Shown here piece by piece: positions 33,801 through 42,114 of a stretch of 64,000 nucleotides of DNA. Position numbers and translations under genes: made by a program. The DNA comes from Jingyaoa shaoxingensis (lineage in GTDB: Bacteria; Bacillota; Clostridia; Lachnospirales; Lachnospiraceae). Every line of letters starts with the position of its first letter. Position 1 is the stretch's first letter. The DNA is taken from the NCBI RefSeq assembly GCF_014385005.1, contig NZ_JACRSZ010000005.1:73318-137317 (forward strand), written 5' to 3'. The notes beneath the pieces are model-generated. The model searched no databases, was not told the DNA's origin, and saw only the letters and a list, made by a program, of their open reading frames with translations.

Positions 33801-34286
33801 TTATTCTCGCTGCATTACCGGCAGTACCATGTCTGCCTTCCATTCATTTTTCTGCTGCACCTGCCATCCTGTGATCTGATAACAGGCTTCACCTTCTTGC
33901 TGCGGTGCTGCAATTGTCAGTTCTGCTTCAATCTGCTGTGTATCATCTATCGTTTCCTGAAAACTGCATACAATACCCTGCTGATCTTCTGCGTAGGTTA
34001 CTGTCAGGTTCTCTGCCTGAAGTGCACCCCATACGTTTTCCAGAAAATGATCTTTTTCTTTATTATATTGTTTCACCAGAATCCCGTCAATCGACTTTAC
34101 CTTTTCATACGCCCGGCTCTGTGCCTTATAATAAAGCTGTGTGCGATCCGCCATTTTCCGACTCATCTGAAGGTCCGCCCTGGCGGTTGCCAGTGAAAGC
34201 ACCGCAAAAACAATCAGACAAAGCATAACAAACACCAACAGTACTGTAGACAGCCCTGCTCCCAGAAATCCCTTTTTTCTATTCAT
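33801..34286 (-). CDS. PilX/GspK-like pilus accessory protein, putative
   Basis: 161 residues: MNRKKGFLGAGLSTVLLVFV begins with a Gly-Phe pair and hydrophobic helix resembling a type IV prepilin N terminus, but the Glu at position 5 is missing. The remainder is a soluble exported domain. Start overlaps the previous gene by 8 bases, with CGGAGGC upstream. Function inferred from position and topology only. Confidence 0.6.
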   Translation of the reverse strand: MNRKKGFLGAGLSTVLLVFVMLCLIVFAVLSLATARADLQMSRKMADRTQLYYKAQSRAYEKVKSIDGILVKQYNKEKDHFLENVWGALQAENLTVTYAEDQQGIVCSFQETIDDTQQIEAELTIAAPQQEGEACYQITGWQVQQKNEWKADMVLPVMQRE

Positions 34287-34680
34287 TTCTGCCTCCGGTT
34301 CCGTCTGGAAAATAGCTGGCTGTCTGAAGTGTATACAATGTATCCTGCGTCTTCACATCCATCACCGTAATATGGATCTGATTCATGCCAGCTTCCTCTG
34401 TCTGTGCGATCTCGGCCAGATATATTCCGTCTTCTTCCCCGCAGACATTTCCCAGTTCATCATAATAACGCCGGTCATCTTCCGTCCTGCTTCCACTGTA
34501 CTCCTCTGCCAGACTCTGTGCCACACTTACTGCCATATCCAGTCTGCCTGCCTCCCGGCTAAGCATATGTGCTTTGGCAAATACCTGCACGCATCCTGCT
34601 GCTGCCAGTGCAAAAAACACAATCGATATCATCAGTTCCAGCAAAAACAGACTGGATCTGGAAGATTCTCTTACTTTCAT
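34279..34680 (-). CDS. Pseudopilin-like protein (PilV type), putative
   Basis: 133 residues. SSLFLLELMISIVFFALAAA resembles a type IV prepilin cleavage region with the conserved Glu at +5, but Ser stands where Gly normally precedes the cut. Followed by a helical stalk (QSLAEEYSGSR) and a short beta domain. RBS GGAGAAGGAG. Overlaps its neighbours at both ends, so it is translated as part of the pilus unit. Confidence 0.65.
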   Translation of the reverse strand: MKVRESSRSSLFLLELMISIVFFALAAAGCVQVFAKAHMLSREAGRLDMAVSVAQSLAEEYSGSRTEDDRRYYDELGNVCGEEDGIYLAEIAQTEEAGMNQIHITVMDVKTQDTLYTLQTASYFPDGTGGRNE

Positions 34681-35153
34681 AGACTGCCGCTCCTTCTCCT
34701 GATCTGAAATGTATGGCTGTGGTTCTCATCCATCTGTAAAGTCACTGTCAGGCATCCCTGTTCCTCCGCAAAAGATACTTCCTCCATGCTCAGGAGCACC
34801 GCTCCATCTGAAGCCTTTGCATCTTTTTTTGCTGACACCAGCAACTCCTTCAGACTTCCTCCTTCTGCAAAAATATAGGTAACATATTCTTTCTCTCCAA
34901 TATTCTGCCTAATCTGCAGTGCAGGCTCACCTTCTATTTCACCAATGCTGACGATTCCGGTGCGGTCATTCTGACGCACCTTTTCCCGCAGATAATTTTC
35001 TGCCGTCCGTTGCGTCTGATGCAGCTCCATCTGATGCGTTACGGAACGGTACACCATTGCCCCCAGTGACACAAACATCAATAATGCCATCGCATACATC
35101 AAAAAAGTCACCATGGTAAATACCACTTCTATGGAATGTTTCTGTTCTTTCAT
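34677..35153 (-). CDS. Membrane-anchored pilus-locus protein, pseudopilin-like
   Basis: 158 residues. N-terminal single span (FTMVTFLMYAMALLMFVSLG), then a soluble domain with MELHQTQRTAENYLREKVRQ and beta-rich rest. Shape fits a pseudopilin or minor pilin of Clostridia, but no prepilin peptidase motif is seen. GAGG precedes the ATG. Known only by context. Confidence 0.55.
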   Translation of the reverse strand: MKEQKHSIEVVFTMVTFLMYAMALLMFVSLGAMVYRSVTHQMELHQTQRTAENYLREKVRQNDRTGIVSIGEIEGEPALQIRQNIGEKEYVTYIFAEGGSLKELLVSAKKDAKASDGAVLLSMEEVSFAEEQGCLTVTLQMDENHSHTFQIRRRSGSL

Positions 35154-35172
35154 ACTTGCCTCATTTCTGCCG

Positions 35173-35508
35173 TCAGCTTCCCTGCTTCTCCAAAACAGTC
35201 ACATCGGGCATCAGATTCGATCCCATTACTTCATAATTCACAATATAGCGCGTTTCATCATAAGTCAGCCCATAGTGTTCCTTCAGATAATCCAGACTTT
35301 CCGGGTAAACACCCTCCATGGCATAGCAGGTCACCATATCCCGCCGAATAGCTTCCTCCAGGCTTTTCTTCTCCTGCCTGGCAGCCTGATCCGATACTGA
35401 CGTGATGCCGTTCCACACACATCCGATTACTGCCACTGCCAGAAGTGCCGGAGCTGCCAGTGACCGTACATTCTTTCCCACATTTTTTTGTTTTTGAAAA
35501 CGATTCAT
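35173..35508 (-). CDS. Small pilin-like protein, putative
   Basis: 111 residues: N-terminal span (LAAPALLAVAVIGCVWNGI), then EEAIRRDMVTCYAMEGVYPE and SLDYLKEHYGLTYDE. The pattern of a helix followed by YPxSLDYLxxxYG is common in pilins and pseudopilins of Firmicutes. No prepilin cleavage motif. Ten bases downstream of the GspF-like gene, with TAGGAGAG as RBS. May be the most abundant subunit, but that is conjecture. Confidence 0.55.
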   Translation of the reverse strand: MNRFQKQKNVGKNVRSLAAPALLAVAVIGCVWNGITSVSDQAARQEKKSLEEAIRRDMVTCYAMEGVYPESLDYLKEHYGLTYDETRYIVNYEVMGSNLMPDVTVLEKQGS

Positions 35509-35517
35509 CTGACTCTC

Positions 35518-36555
35518 CTAACCCAGACTGGACATAATATTCATCAGCGGCAACATGACTGAGATCAGAATCAGTCCTACCAGTACGGATAAAACTGCTA
35601 CCAGTGTTGGCTCGATGACCGATACCTTCTGCTGCAGATTCTGTACCACATCTTCCTCATACTCACCGGCAATCTTCGACATAACCTGATCTACGGATCC
35701 GGTACGCATGCCTACAGAAACCATTTTTCCATAAATTCCGGAAAAAATCCTGCTTTCCGTCAGTGCCCGATCAATGCTTTCCCCTTTCATCATCAGTTCC
35801 CGGCATTTGCTGATCCGCTGCTTCATCTCACTGTGTGTCACCAGTTTTTCCGTCATCTCCAGGCTCTGATCCATATCAAGACCGCTGAAAATGCACAGAC
35901 TCAGCCCTTCTGCCACACGGGAGCATGCAATCTTCTCTGCTGTCTTTCCAGTCAGTCTGGATCTTTCCAGCCAGCCGCGAAAAGCTTCTCTTCCTTTGTC
36001 AGAAAGCACCAGATATGCCATTACTGCCACCAGCGCTGCCAAAATCAACACAAAAGCCAGGCTGTACCGACTTAGTACTGTTCCAATCTTCAGAATTCCT
36101 GCTGAGACACCAGTCAGTCCACCGCCAAGCTGTTGGAGCACTTCATGGAATACCGGCATGACTTTGACCACCAGGATCAGTATGACGACCGTGAGCATTC
36201 CAAGCATAACCGCCGGATACAACAGTGCACTTTTGATGCTCTCTGCCAGATCCTTTTCCCTCTCATAGTGAAGCGCCAGACCATCCATAACTTCATCAAG
36301 GCGTCCTGTCTGCTCTCCGATCTCCGTCATACTGCAGACATATTCCGGAAACACTTCCGTTTCCTTCATGGACTGCGCCAGATTACCACTCATTTCCATA
36401 TGCTCATATAATGTCTCCAGGATCTTCTTCCCTTCTCCGTCAGGCAAATCCTCCTTCATAATAGCAAGACCTTCGATGGAAGAAATTCCCGCATGAAGAA
36501 TCATGGATAACTGACTGCAAAACGACATCAGTTCTTCGTTACTCAAAGTTTTCAT
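35518..36555 (-). CDS. PilC/GspF-like inner-membrane platform protein
   Basis: About 345 residues with two T2SSF domains and three membrane spans (ALLYPAVMLGMLTVVILILV; AFVLILAALVAVMAYLVL; the C-terminal LVAVLSVLVGLILISVML). Conserved LSMILHAGISSIEGL and VSVGMRTGSVDQVMSKIA. Start MKTLSNEELM at 36555 with GGGGG 8 bases upstream; a longer reading extends into the direct-repeat region. It anchors the pilus or secretion ATPase in the membrane. Confidence 0.88.
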   Translation of the reverse strand: MKTLSNEELMSFCSQLSMILHAGISSIEGLAIMKEDLPDGEGKKILETLYEHMEMSGNLAQSMKETEVFPEYVCSMTEIGEQTGRLDEVMDGLALHYEREKDLAESIKSALLYPAVMLGMLTVVILILVVKVMPVFHEVLQQLGGGLTGVSAGILKIGTVLSRYSLAFVLILAALVAVMAYLVLSDKGREAFRGWLERSRLTGKTAEKIACSRVAEGLSLCIFSGLDMDQSLEMTEKLVTHSEMKQRISKCRELMMKGESIDRALTESRIFSGIYGKMVSVGMRTGSVDQVMSKIAGEYEEDVVQNLQQKVSVIEPTLVAVLSVLVGLILISVMLPLMNIMSSLG

Positions 36556-36571
36556 ACAATCCCCCTTTTTC

Positions 36572-36601
36572 CATGCAAGCATGATGCTGCCTGTTCCTCA
36601 A
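36572..36601. repeat. 30-bp direct repeat, copy 1
   Basis: Begins CATGCAAGCATGATGCTGCC and is identical over 30 bases to 36711-36740. The 109 bases between copies hold small stems such as GCTGC-GAA-GCAGC. The pair occupies the gap between the RsmI-fusion gene and the GspF-like gene; no promoter is evident here. Confidence 0.85.
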
Positions 36602-36710
36602 CTCAGCCGCGCACATTCGCAAAACGCATCTCTCGATGCTTTCCGCTGCTTCGCAGCTCTTTTTGCTCATAACCGTGCGCTCAGTTCATGCTTTCGTCCA
36701 GCCAGCATTT

Positions 36711-36740
36711 CATGCAAGCATGATGCTGCCTGTTCCTCAA
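36711..36740. repeat. 30-bp direct repeat, copy 2
   Basis: Exact copy of 36572-36601, just downstream of the end of the fusion gene. May be the scar of an insertion or a short intergenic repeat unit. Confidence 0.85.
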
Positions 36741-36754
36741 GCATGACTGAGTTG

Positions 36755-38476
36755 CTAACGCACATACTGTACCATATATTTCTCGCTGTTTTTTGCCACC
36801 TGTTTTTTTTCGGCTTCGGTGCTGGATGCGGCTGTCATGGTTGGATCCAGTAACTGCCAGGTATCTCCATTGAATTCTACGATATTGTCCACCCAGCCTT
36901 TGTCCTTCAGATAGGTACTGATCCATGCGTGATACAGTCCATCGTTGGTATATCCAATATCCAGTTTTGCCGGAATTCCCCGGCATCTGAGCATCGCACA
37001 CATCAATGCCGCATAATCAAAACAGATTCCTGTCTTTGTTTTTAAGGTATCATCTATATCCGGCAGGTATCCGTATGGAACATTCGCTGCCTTGTCATAA
37101 TCATATGTAATGTTCGATGTCACATAATTATAGATGTTCTGCAATACAGTCAGATCATCTTTCGTATCCCCCGCCAATTCCGCAGCCAGTTTTACCGCCT
37201 CACTGTTCTCGTTAAAGTTCACATATTGGTTCGGATATAAAAAAGGGAGAAACTCACTTTCCAGACTGACTTCAAAGGATTCATTCAACAGTGCACTGTA
37301 TTGATCATCCGCGATATTCTCGTAGACTTCCAATGCATATGTTCCATCTCCTCCTGTCAGCGGAAGTACCGTTTCTCCATCTTCCTCTGTCACAAAATAC
37401 TTATACACAATTCCGTCGGGTCCTGTTAACTGTATGTTGACTTTTTCCATATCTCCCTGATAAGACGCTACCGTGTACCCTTGGGATGTATCTGAGATAT
37501 CCAGTGTAAAACTCCCCTCTGACAGTACGTCCGTGCCCTCTGCCACAGGCTGCAACACCTGTGCCACACCAAGATACGGATCATCTGCCACAGTTTTTGC
37601 TGCTTTTCCGCATCCCACACCAAGCAGTAAAAGCGTCATGGTCAGGAGTGCCTGGTAAATCACACGCTTGGGAACTCCCCGATCCTTTGCCACTTTCTTC
37701 ATTGCCTCTTTTTTATCAATTCCCTGGGAGAGATAATGCTCCATATGTTCTTCTACACTCAGTTCTTCCCATTTCTCCCTGGCTTCCTGTTCCACTGCCT
37801 GTCGGCTCTTGCCCTCAATGACGATGACACATTCTCCCTTTGGCTCGGTCTGCCGGAAATGCTCCAATGCTTCTGCCAGTGTTGTGGTAAATGCTGTCTC
37901 ATGTTTCTTAGTCAGTTCCCGGCAAATGGTTGCCCTGCGGTCTCCCAGAGTCTCCAGCAATTCTTCCAGTGTTCTTACCAGACGGTGCGGTGCCTCATAC
38001 AGAATGATGGTACGCATCTCTGTCTTCAGTTCTTCCAGAACCGCCTGCTTTTCCTTCTTATCCGATGGCAGAAACGCTTCAAAACAAAATCTTCTGGTGG
38101 ACAGTCCCGACAACGTCAGCGCCGTAATACATGCCGCCGCTCCCGGAAGGGATGTAACCTCGATTCCTGCTTCATAGCACAGGCGTACCAGATCTTCACC
38201 CGGATCAGAAATCCCCGGTGTACCGGCATCCGTAATCAGTGCTACATTTTTTCCTTCCTTCATCTGTTCAATCAGATAATATGCCTTATCGATCTTGTTA
38301 TATTCATGATAACTGGTCATCGGCGTCTTGATCTCAAAATGATTCAACAGTTTAATACTGTTTCGCGTATCCTCTGCCGCAATCATATCTACTTCTTTTA
38401 AAGTACGCAGCACCCGCAAAGTAATATCTTCCAGATTACCGATCGGTGTTGCACACAAATACAATTTTCCCTGCAA
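36755..38476 (-). CDS. rsmI: RsmI (16S rRNA 2'-O-ribose C1402 methyltransferase) fused in frame to a lipoprotein-type transglutaminase
   Basis: 573 residues against about 280 for normal RsmI. Start is TTG at 38476 (LQGKLYLCATPIGNLEDITL), with GGGAGG 8 bases upstream. Residues 1-275 are a full RsmI (ITDAGTPGISDPG; LPGAAACITALTLSGL; ILYEAPHRLV; RELTKKHET; C-terminal KKEAMKKVAKDRG). Without a stop it continues into QALLTMTLLLLGVGC, a lipoprotein signal with lipobox Cys at residue 289, then an exported domain ending in a transglutaminase fold: TGICFDYAALMC (Cys 485), YHAWIS (His 516), LLDPT (Asp 544). Internal starts at GTG 37663 or ATG 37702 could yield a separate lipoprotein. Confidence 0.85.
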   Translation of the reverse strand: MQGKLYLCATPIGNLEDITLRVLRTLKEVDMIAAEDTRNSIKLLNHFEIKTPMTSYHEYNKIDKAYYLIEQMKEGKNVALITDAGTPGISDPGEDLVRLCYEAGIEVTSLPGAAACITALTLSGLSTRRFCFEAFLPSDKKEKQAVLEELKTEMRTIILYEAPHRLVRTLEELLETLGDRRATICRELTKKHETAFTTTLAEALEHFRQTEPKGECVIVIEGKSRQAVEQEAREKWEELSVEEHMEHYLSQGIDKKEAMKKVAKDRGVPKRVIYQALLTMTLLLLGVGCGKAAKTVADDPYLGVAQVLQPVAEGTDVLSEGSFTLDISDTSQGYTVASYQGDMEKVNIQLTGPDGIVYKYFVTEEDGETVLPLTGGDGTYALEVYENIADDQYSALLNESFEVSLESEFLPFLYPNQYVNFNENSEAVKLAAELAGDTKDDLTVLQNIYNYVTSNITYDYDKAANVPYGYLPDIDDTLKTKTGICFDYAALMCAMLRCRGIPAKLDIGYTNDGLYHAWISTYLKDKGWVDNIVEFNGDTWQLLDPTMTAASSTEAEKKQVAKNSEKYMVQYVR

Positions 38477-38495
38477 GGCCTGCGCCTCCCTTCCT

Positions 38496-39233
38496 CTAAT
38501 ACCCGTATATATCATAGATCTCGCTGGTATAGACTCCCGGTTTCTCATATACGATCAGTGGCTTCTCCACGGTAACCCTCGGGCGTCCTCCTTTGAGACC
38601 TTCTATCAATACCATATTTGGTTCTTTATCCACAAAAGGATACACCAGCTTCATGCGTTTTGGCTCCAGCCGATATCTGCTCATGGTTACCATAATCTCA
38701 GCCAGCCGAAACGGACGGTGTACCATATAGAATCTTCCGTTTTCTTTCAACAATGCAGATGCCTGTCCTATCACATCCTCCAGTGTACAGAGAATCTCAT
38801 GTCTGGCAACTGCCTTAGGCATATCTGGATTCACCAGACCATGCTGCCCGGTCATATAAGGCGGATTCGACGTTACCACATCAAAGGATGCTTTTCCAAA
38901 AAAATCCGTTGCTTCTTTGATGTCACCTCTGATAATCTCCACTTTTTCATTCAGATCATTTAGGCATACACTGCGCTGTGCCATGTCTGCACTGGTCTCC
39001 TGAATCTCCAGCCCGGTAAAATGTCTGCCTTCTGTCTTTGCTTCCAGCAAAATTGGGATAATTCCGGTACCGGTTCCCAGATCCAGAGCATTTTCACCCC
39101 TTTTCACTTTCGCAAATCCGGACAACAACACTGCATCCATGCCAAAGCAGAACCCATTCTCATTCTGAATGATCTGGTAGCCATTGCGCTGAAGTTCATC
39201 GATTCGTTCTCCGGCTTTCAGCTCAACTTTCAT
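38496..39233 (-). CDS. trmN6: tRNA1(Val) adenine-37 N6-methyltransferase-like protein (TrmN6/YfiC)
   Basis: SAM-dependent methyltransferase, 245 residues. Motif I ALDLGTGTGIIPILL, target-base motif VTSNPPYMTG (NPPY, for exocyclic amino groups), FCFGMDAVLLSGFAK near the N terminus as in the family. Overlaps the ricT stop by 4 bases. The same order trmN6-rsmI is common in Firmicutes. Confidence 0.87.
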   Translation of the reverse strand: MKVELKAGERIDELQRNGYQIIQNENGFCFGMDAVLLSGFAKVKRGENALDLGTGTGIIPILLEAKTEGRHFTGLEIQETSADMAQRSVCLNDLNEKVEIIRGDIKEATDFFGKASFDVVTSNPPYMTGQHGLVNPDMPKAVARHEILCTLEDVIGQASALLKENGRFYMVHRPFRLAEIMVTMSRYRLEPKRMKLVYPFVDKEPNMVLIEGLKGGRPRVTVEKPLIVYEKPGVYTSEIYDIYGY

Positions 39234-40369
39234 TCTGATTCTCTCTCCCGTGTAACTTCCGGCTTTTCTCCCCGGTTGTGACGTCGGTTATTCCGATGCT
39301 CACGGTTATCCCTGCGTTCCCTTGGCTCACGTCGATCTCTGCGCTCCTTTGGTTCACGTTCATTATCACGATTTTCCCGGCGTTCCTTTGGTCCACGCTC
39401 ATTGTCACGATTTTCCCGGTGTTCCTTTGATACACGCTCGTTGTCACAATTTTCTCGTCCTTCTCTTTTGCGTTCCTTTGGTTCCGCCTCGCTGTCGCAG
39501 ATTTCTCTGCTCTCCTTGATTTCCCGGTCATTATCTTTATTGTTATTCTTACGTTTTTTCGGCTTGAACTTCAGTTCACTCACCGGATATTCGCTCATTT
39601 CTTTTCCGTCATCCACCTCGATCAGAACCTTCACAGTCTGTCTCAATACATTCACACTGTGTACTTCACCCTGGTCTCCATCCGGAAGGGTGACTGTCTC
39701 GCCAACATCCGGCAGACGGCTATTCAGATACTCATAAGTATCCTCTTCATTCTTCAGACAACACATCAGGCGTCCGCAGACTCCTGAAATCTTCGTCGGA
39801 TTCAGAGACAGATTCTGCTCTTTTGCCATCTTAATCGATACCGGTGCAAATTCTGATAAATACGTATGACAGCAAAGAGGACGTCCACAGATTCCCACTC
39901 CCCCTAAGATCTTTGTCTCGTCTCGTACACCTATCTGACGCAGCTCAATTCGCATCTTAAACACTACTGCCAGATCCTTTACCAGCTCACGGAAGTCAAT
40001 TCTGCCGTCAGCTGTAAAGTAAAACAGGATCTTATTATTGTCAAATGTATACTCAGCATCAATCAGCTTCATATCCAGATTGTGCTTCAGGATCTTCTTC
40101 TGACAGATTGCCATCGCTTCCCGCTCTTTTTCACGGTTACGTTTTGCATGCTCGTCATCTTCCGCAGTGGCGATACGAAGTACTGGTTTCAGTGGCTGTA
40201 CCACTTCTTCTCTGGCTACTTCCTTCGTTCCTACTACCACATGACCATATTCTGTTCCACGGGCTGTCTCCACAATGACGTGCTGTCCCCGTTTAATCTC
40301 CATATTCTTAGGGTCAAAATAGTATACCTTCCCCGCCGTACGGAAACGAACCCCTATAATTTTTGTCAT
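39230..40369 (-). CDS. ricT: RicT/YaaT-like PSP1-domain protein with long charged repeat tail
   Basis: 379 residues. N-terminal PSP1 domain with cysteine motifs GGVGICGRPLCCHTYL and GVCGRLMCCLKNE that bind an Fe-S cluster in RicT, partner of RicA/RicF in RNase Y-dependent mRNA processing. From about residue 275 the protein turns into an Arg/Glu/Asn-rich tail made of a 13-residue unit like NERGPKERRENRD, repeated about four times. Start has GGAGA upstream; lies between holB and trmN6 as in other Firmicutes. Confidence 0.9.
   Translation of the reverse strand: MTKIIGVRFRTAGKVYYFDPKNMEIKRGQHVIVETARGTEYGHVVVGTKEVAREEVVQPLKPVLRIATAEDDEHAKRNREKEREAMAICQKKILKHNLDMKLIDAEYTFDNNKILFYFTADGRIDFRELVKDLAVVFKMRIELRQIGVRDETKILGGVGICGRPLCCHTYLSEFAPVSIKMAKEQNLSLNPTKISGVCGRLMCCLKNEEDTYEYLNSRLPDVGETVTLPDGDQGEVHSVNVLRQTVKVLIEVDDGKEMSEYPVSELKFKPKKRKNNNKDNDREIKESREICDSEAEPKERKREGRENCDNERVSKEHRENRDNERGPKERRENRDNEREPKERRDRREPRERRDNREHRNNRRHNRGEKPEVTRERESE
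39270..39480. repeat. 39-bp in-frame tandem repeats encoding the RicT tail
   Basis: Successive degenerate copies of a 39-base unit (for example CATTGTCACGATTTTCCCGG plus CGTTCCTTTGGTCCACGCT on the plus strand), each 13 codons. Copy number could vary between strains without shifting the frame. Confidence 0.75.
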
Positions 40370-40370
40370 T

Positions 40371-41363
40371 CTACTGATTCTCCTTTATTAACAGGAACAG
40401 TAATTCCATCGTCAGATCAAAATTCACATTGGCGGTCAGTCTCGCCTTTGCCTTGCGAATTCCATCCAAAATCTGCTCCAGCCCTTCATAAGAGCAATGT
40501 CTGGTTTGCGTCGTAATTGCTCTCACATTCTCTTTAAAAATAATACCATTGGCATCACTGGTTGCTTTGAAGTACAGTACATCACGGAACCATACTGCCA
40601 GCAGATCCAGATAATCCCGGATATCCAGCTTATATTCACTAACTGCCTTCACCGCCTGGGAGATCTCCCCAATGTCCATGTCTTTTACATGGGTCAGCAA
40701 GTGAATGGCTGCACCTTTGATCTCTGAAAAATACTCAGAGGATGCCAGACGTTCTGCCTTTCCTATATTTCCCTGTGCAAATGCCACACAGATATCAGCC
40801 TCATAGTCCGGGATCTGCACATGCTCCATCAGATACTTTCTTACCAGTTCATCCGATGCCGGTTTCATATTCAGCATCACACATCTGGATAAAATCGTCG
40901 GTAAAAATGCTGCCGAATTCGTAGTAAGAAGTAAAATCACCACATATTCAGGCGGCTCTTCTATGGTCTTCAGCAGTGCGTTCTGTGCCTGCTGATTCAT
41001 CTTCTCCGCATCCGGTATAATATATACCTTATACGGACTGCTGTACGGACGTACCTGCACATCTGCCACTACCTGCTCTCTGATATCATCCACACCGATG
41101 GTGTTTAGCTTATCATGCGTCACTTCTATAATATCCGGCTGATTGTGTCCCTCTGCCTGACGGCATGACTGACACATTCCGCACGGTTTTTCTCCCTCTC
41201 CCTGACACTGCAGCGCTCTGGCAAATTCTCTCGCCAGTGTCTTCTTCCCGCAGCCTTTTTCTCCGTTAAATATATAGGCATGTGATACCTTATCCATCTT
41301 CATTGCATTTTTCAGATGCTCTACCACATCTGTATGCCCGATAATCTGATCAAATCCTGCCAT
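40371..41363 (-). CDS. holB: DNA polymerase III delta' subunit
   Basis: Clamp-loader subunit, 330 residues. IIGHTDVVEHLKNAM, modified P-loop NGEKGCGKKTLAREFA, zinc-type cysteines in CQGEGEKPCGMCQSC, and KTIEEPPEYVVILLLTTN with FLPTILSRC (sensor 1). GGGAGAAGG precedes the ATG. Part of the operon with the kinase upstream and ricT downstream. Confidence 0.92.
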   Translation of the reverse strand: MAGFDQIIGHTDVVEHLKNAMKMDKVSHAYIFNGEKGCGKKTLAREFARALQCQGEGEKPCGMCQSCRQAEGHNQPDIIEVTHDKLNTIGVDDIREQVVADVQVRPYSSPYKVYIIPDAEKMNQQAQNALLKTIEEPPEYVVILLLTTNSAAFLPTILSRCVMLNMKPASDELVRKYLMEHVQIPDYEADICVAFAQGNIGKAERLASSEYFSEIKGAAIHLLTHVKDMDIGEISQAVKAVSEYKLDIRDYLDLLAVWFRDVLYFKATSDANGIIFKENVRAITTQTRHCSYEGLEQILDGIRKAKARLTANVNFDLTMELLFLLIKENQ

Positions 41364-41399
41364 GCCTTCTCCCTTCTGAACCAGGTGCTGCCTGATTCT

Positions 41400-41428
41400 C
41401 GTTACCGTTCACTGTATAGCCGGTAACT
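41400..41428. repeat. Short inverted repeat, GTTACYGTTCACT family
   Basis: GTTACCG and CGGTAAC close a stem around TTCACTGTATAGC. GTTACCGTTCACT is nearly identical to the end of the 144-bp element at 54695, suggesting one dispersed repeat family. Confidence 0.5.
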
Positions 41429-41438
41429 GATTATTCCT

Positions 41439-42035
41439 TTACTTCTTTTGCCCTGCCCGGATAAAAGCAGCTACTTCTTCTACACAGGACATAATGTCTT
41501 TATCATTAGAAAATCTTCTGTCAATCCCAGCTTTTGCCAGCTTCTCTTCCGCATAATCTGCCTGATCTGCCAGAAAACGCCTGCACAGTTCCTCATACTT
41601 CGGAACTGGCTGCTGCTTCTCACGCTTCAGAGCCCGCTCCAGGCGAAGTCCGTCCTCCACCTGAATATAGACCGGAACAACCAGTTTTTCTCCATAATAA
41701 TTACGGATCTGTGCGTACGATTCCAGTGTCCCGATTGCCAGATAGTCTTTTCTGTTCAAATCCGCGTGCTCATCATCCACCGTAAAATATGTCCATATTC
41801 CATGAATGGTATGATAAGCACGTTTTTCAATCACTCTGCCTTCCTTCTCAAGCTCATTCAGGACATTTTCATCCACAAAATAGTACTCTTTTCCATCTGT
41901 TTCCCCTTTCCTGATCGGTCTTGTCGTATACATTACAAGAGGATTCAGATCCAGATCTGTACGGCTGATTACTTCCCTGTAGATGGTATCTTTTCCTGTA
42001 GAGCTTTTCCCTATCATATAAAACAGTCTTGCCAT
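41439..42035 (-). CDS. Guanylate kinase-like P-loop kinase
   Basis: 198 residues. P-loop MIGKSSTGKDTIYREV, GMP-site-like YTTRPIRKGETDGKEYYFVD. It differs from housekeeping guanylate kinase in the variant loop GKSSTGKDT and the lack of the usual SGPSGVGK, so it may be a paralogue with another role. First gene of the holB-ricT-trmN6-rsmI operon, behind a consensus promoter. Confidence 0.85.
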   Translation of the reverse strand: MARLFYMIGKSSTGKDTIYREVISRTDLDLNPLVMYTTRPIRKGETDGKEYYFVDENVLNELEKEGRVIEKRAYHTIHGIWTYFTVDDEHADLNRKDYLAIGTLESYAQIRNYYGEKLVVPVYIQVEDGLRLERALKREKQQPVPKYEELCRRFLADQADYAEEKLAKAGIDRRFSNDKDIMSCVEEVAAFIRAGQKK

Positions 42036-42058
42036 TTGCTTTTCATTCTCTGCATTTT

Positions 42059-42087
42059 ATCATACTTGAATTATCGATCACTGTCAA
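42059..42087 (-). promoter_or_regulatory. Consensus promoter of the gmk-like-holB-ricT-trmN6-rsmI operon
   Basis: Minus strand TTGACA (42082-42087), 17-base spacer, TATGAT (42059-42064), about 25 bases before the kinase start. Confidence 0.82.
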
Positions 42088-42114
42088 TTCTTGGTAAATA
42101 TTGTTTACTCTTCG

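Noticed and set aside
39270..39480. CRISPR-like array
   Set aside because: Repeats are contiguous, in frame with ricT and have no spacers; no cas genes nearby.
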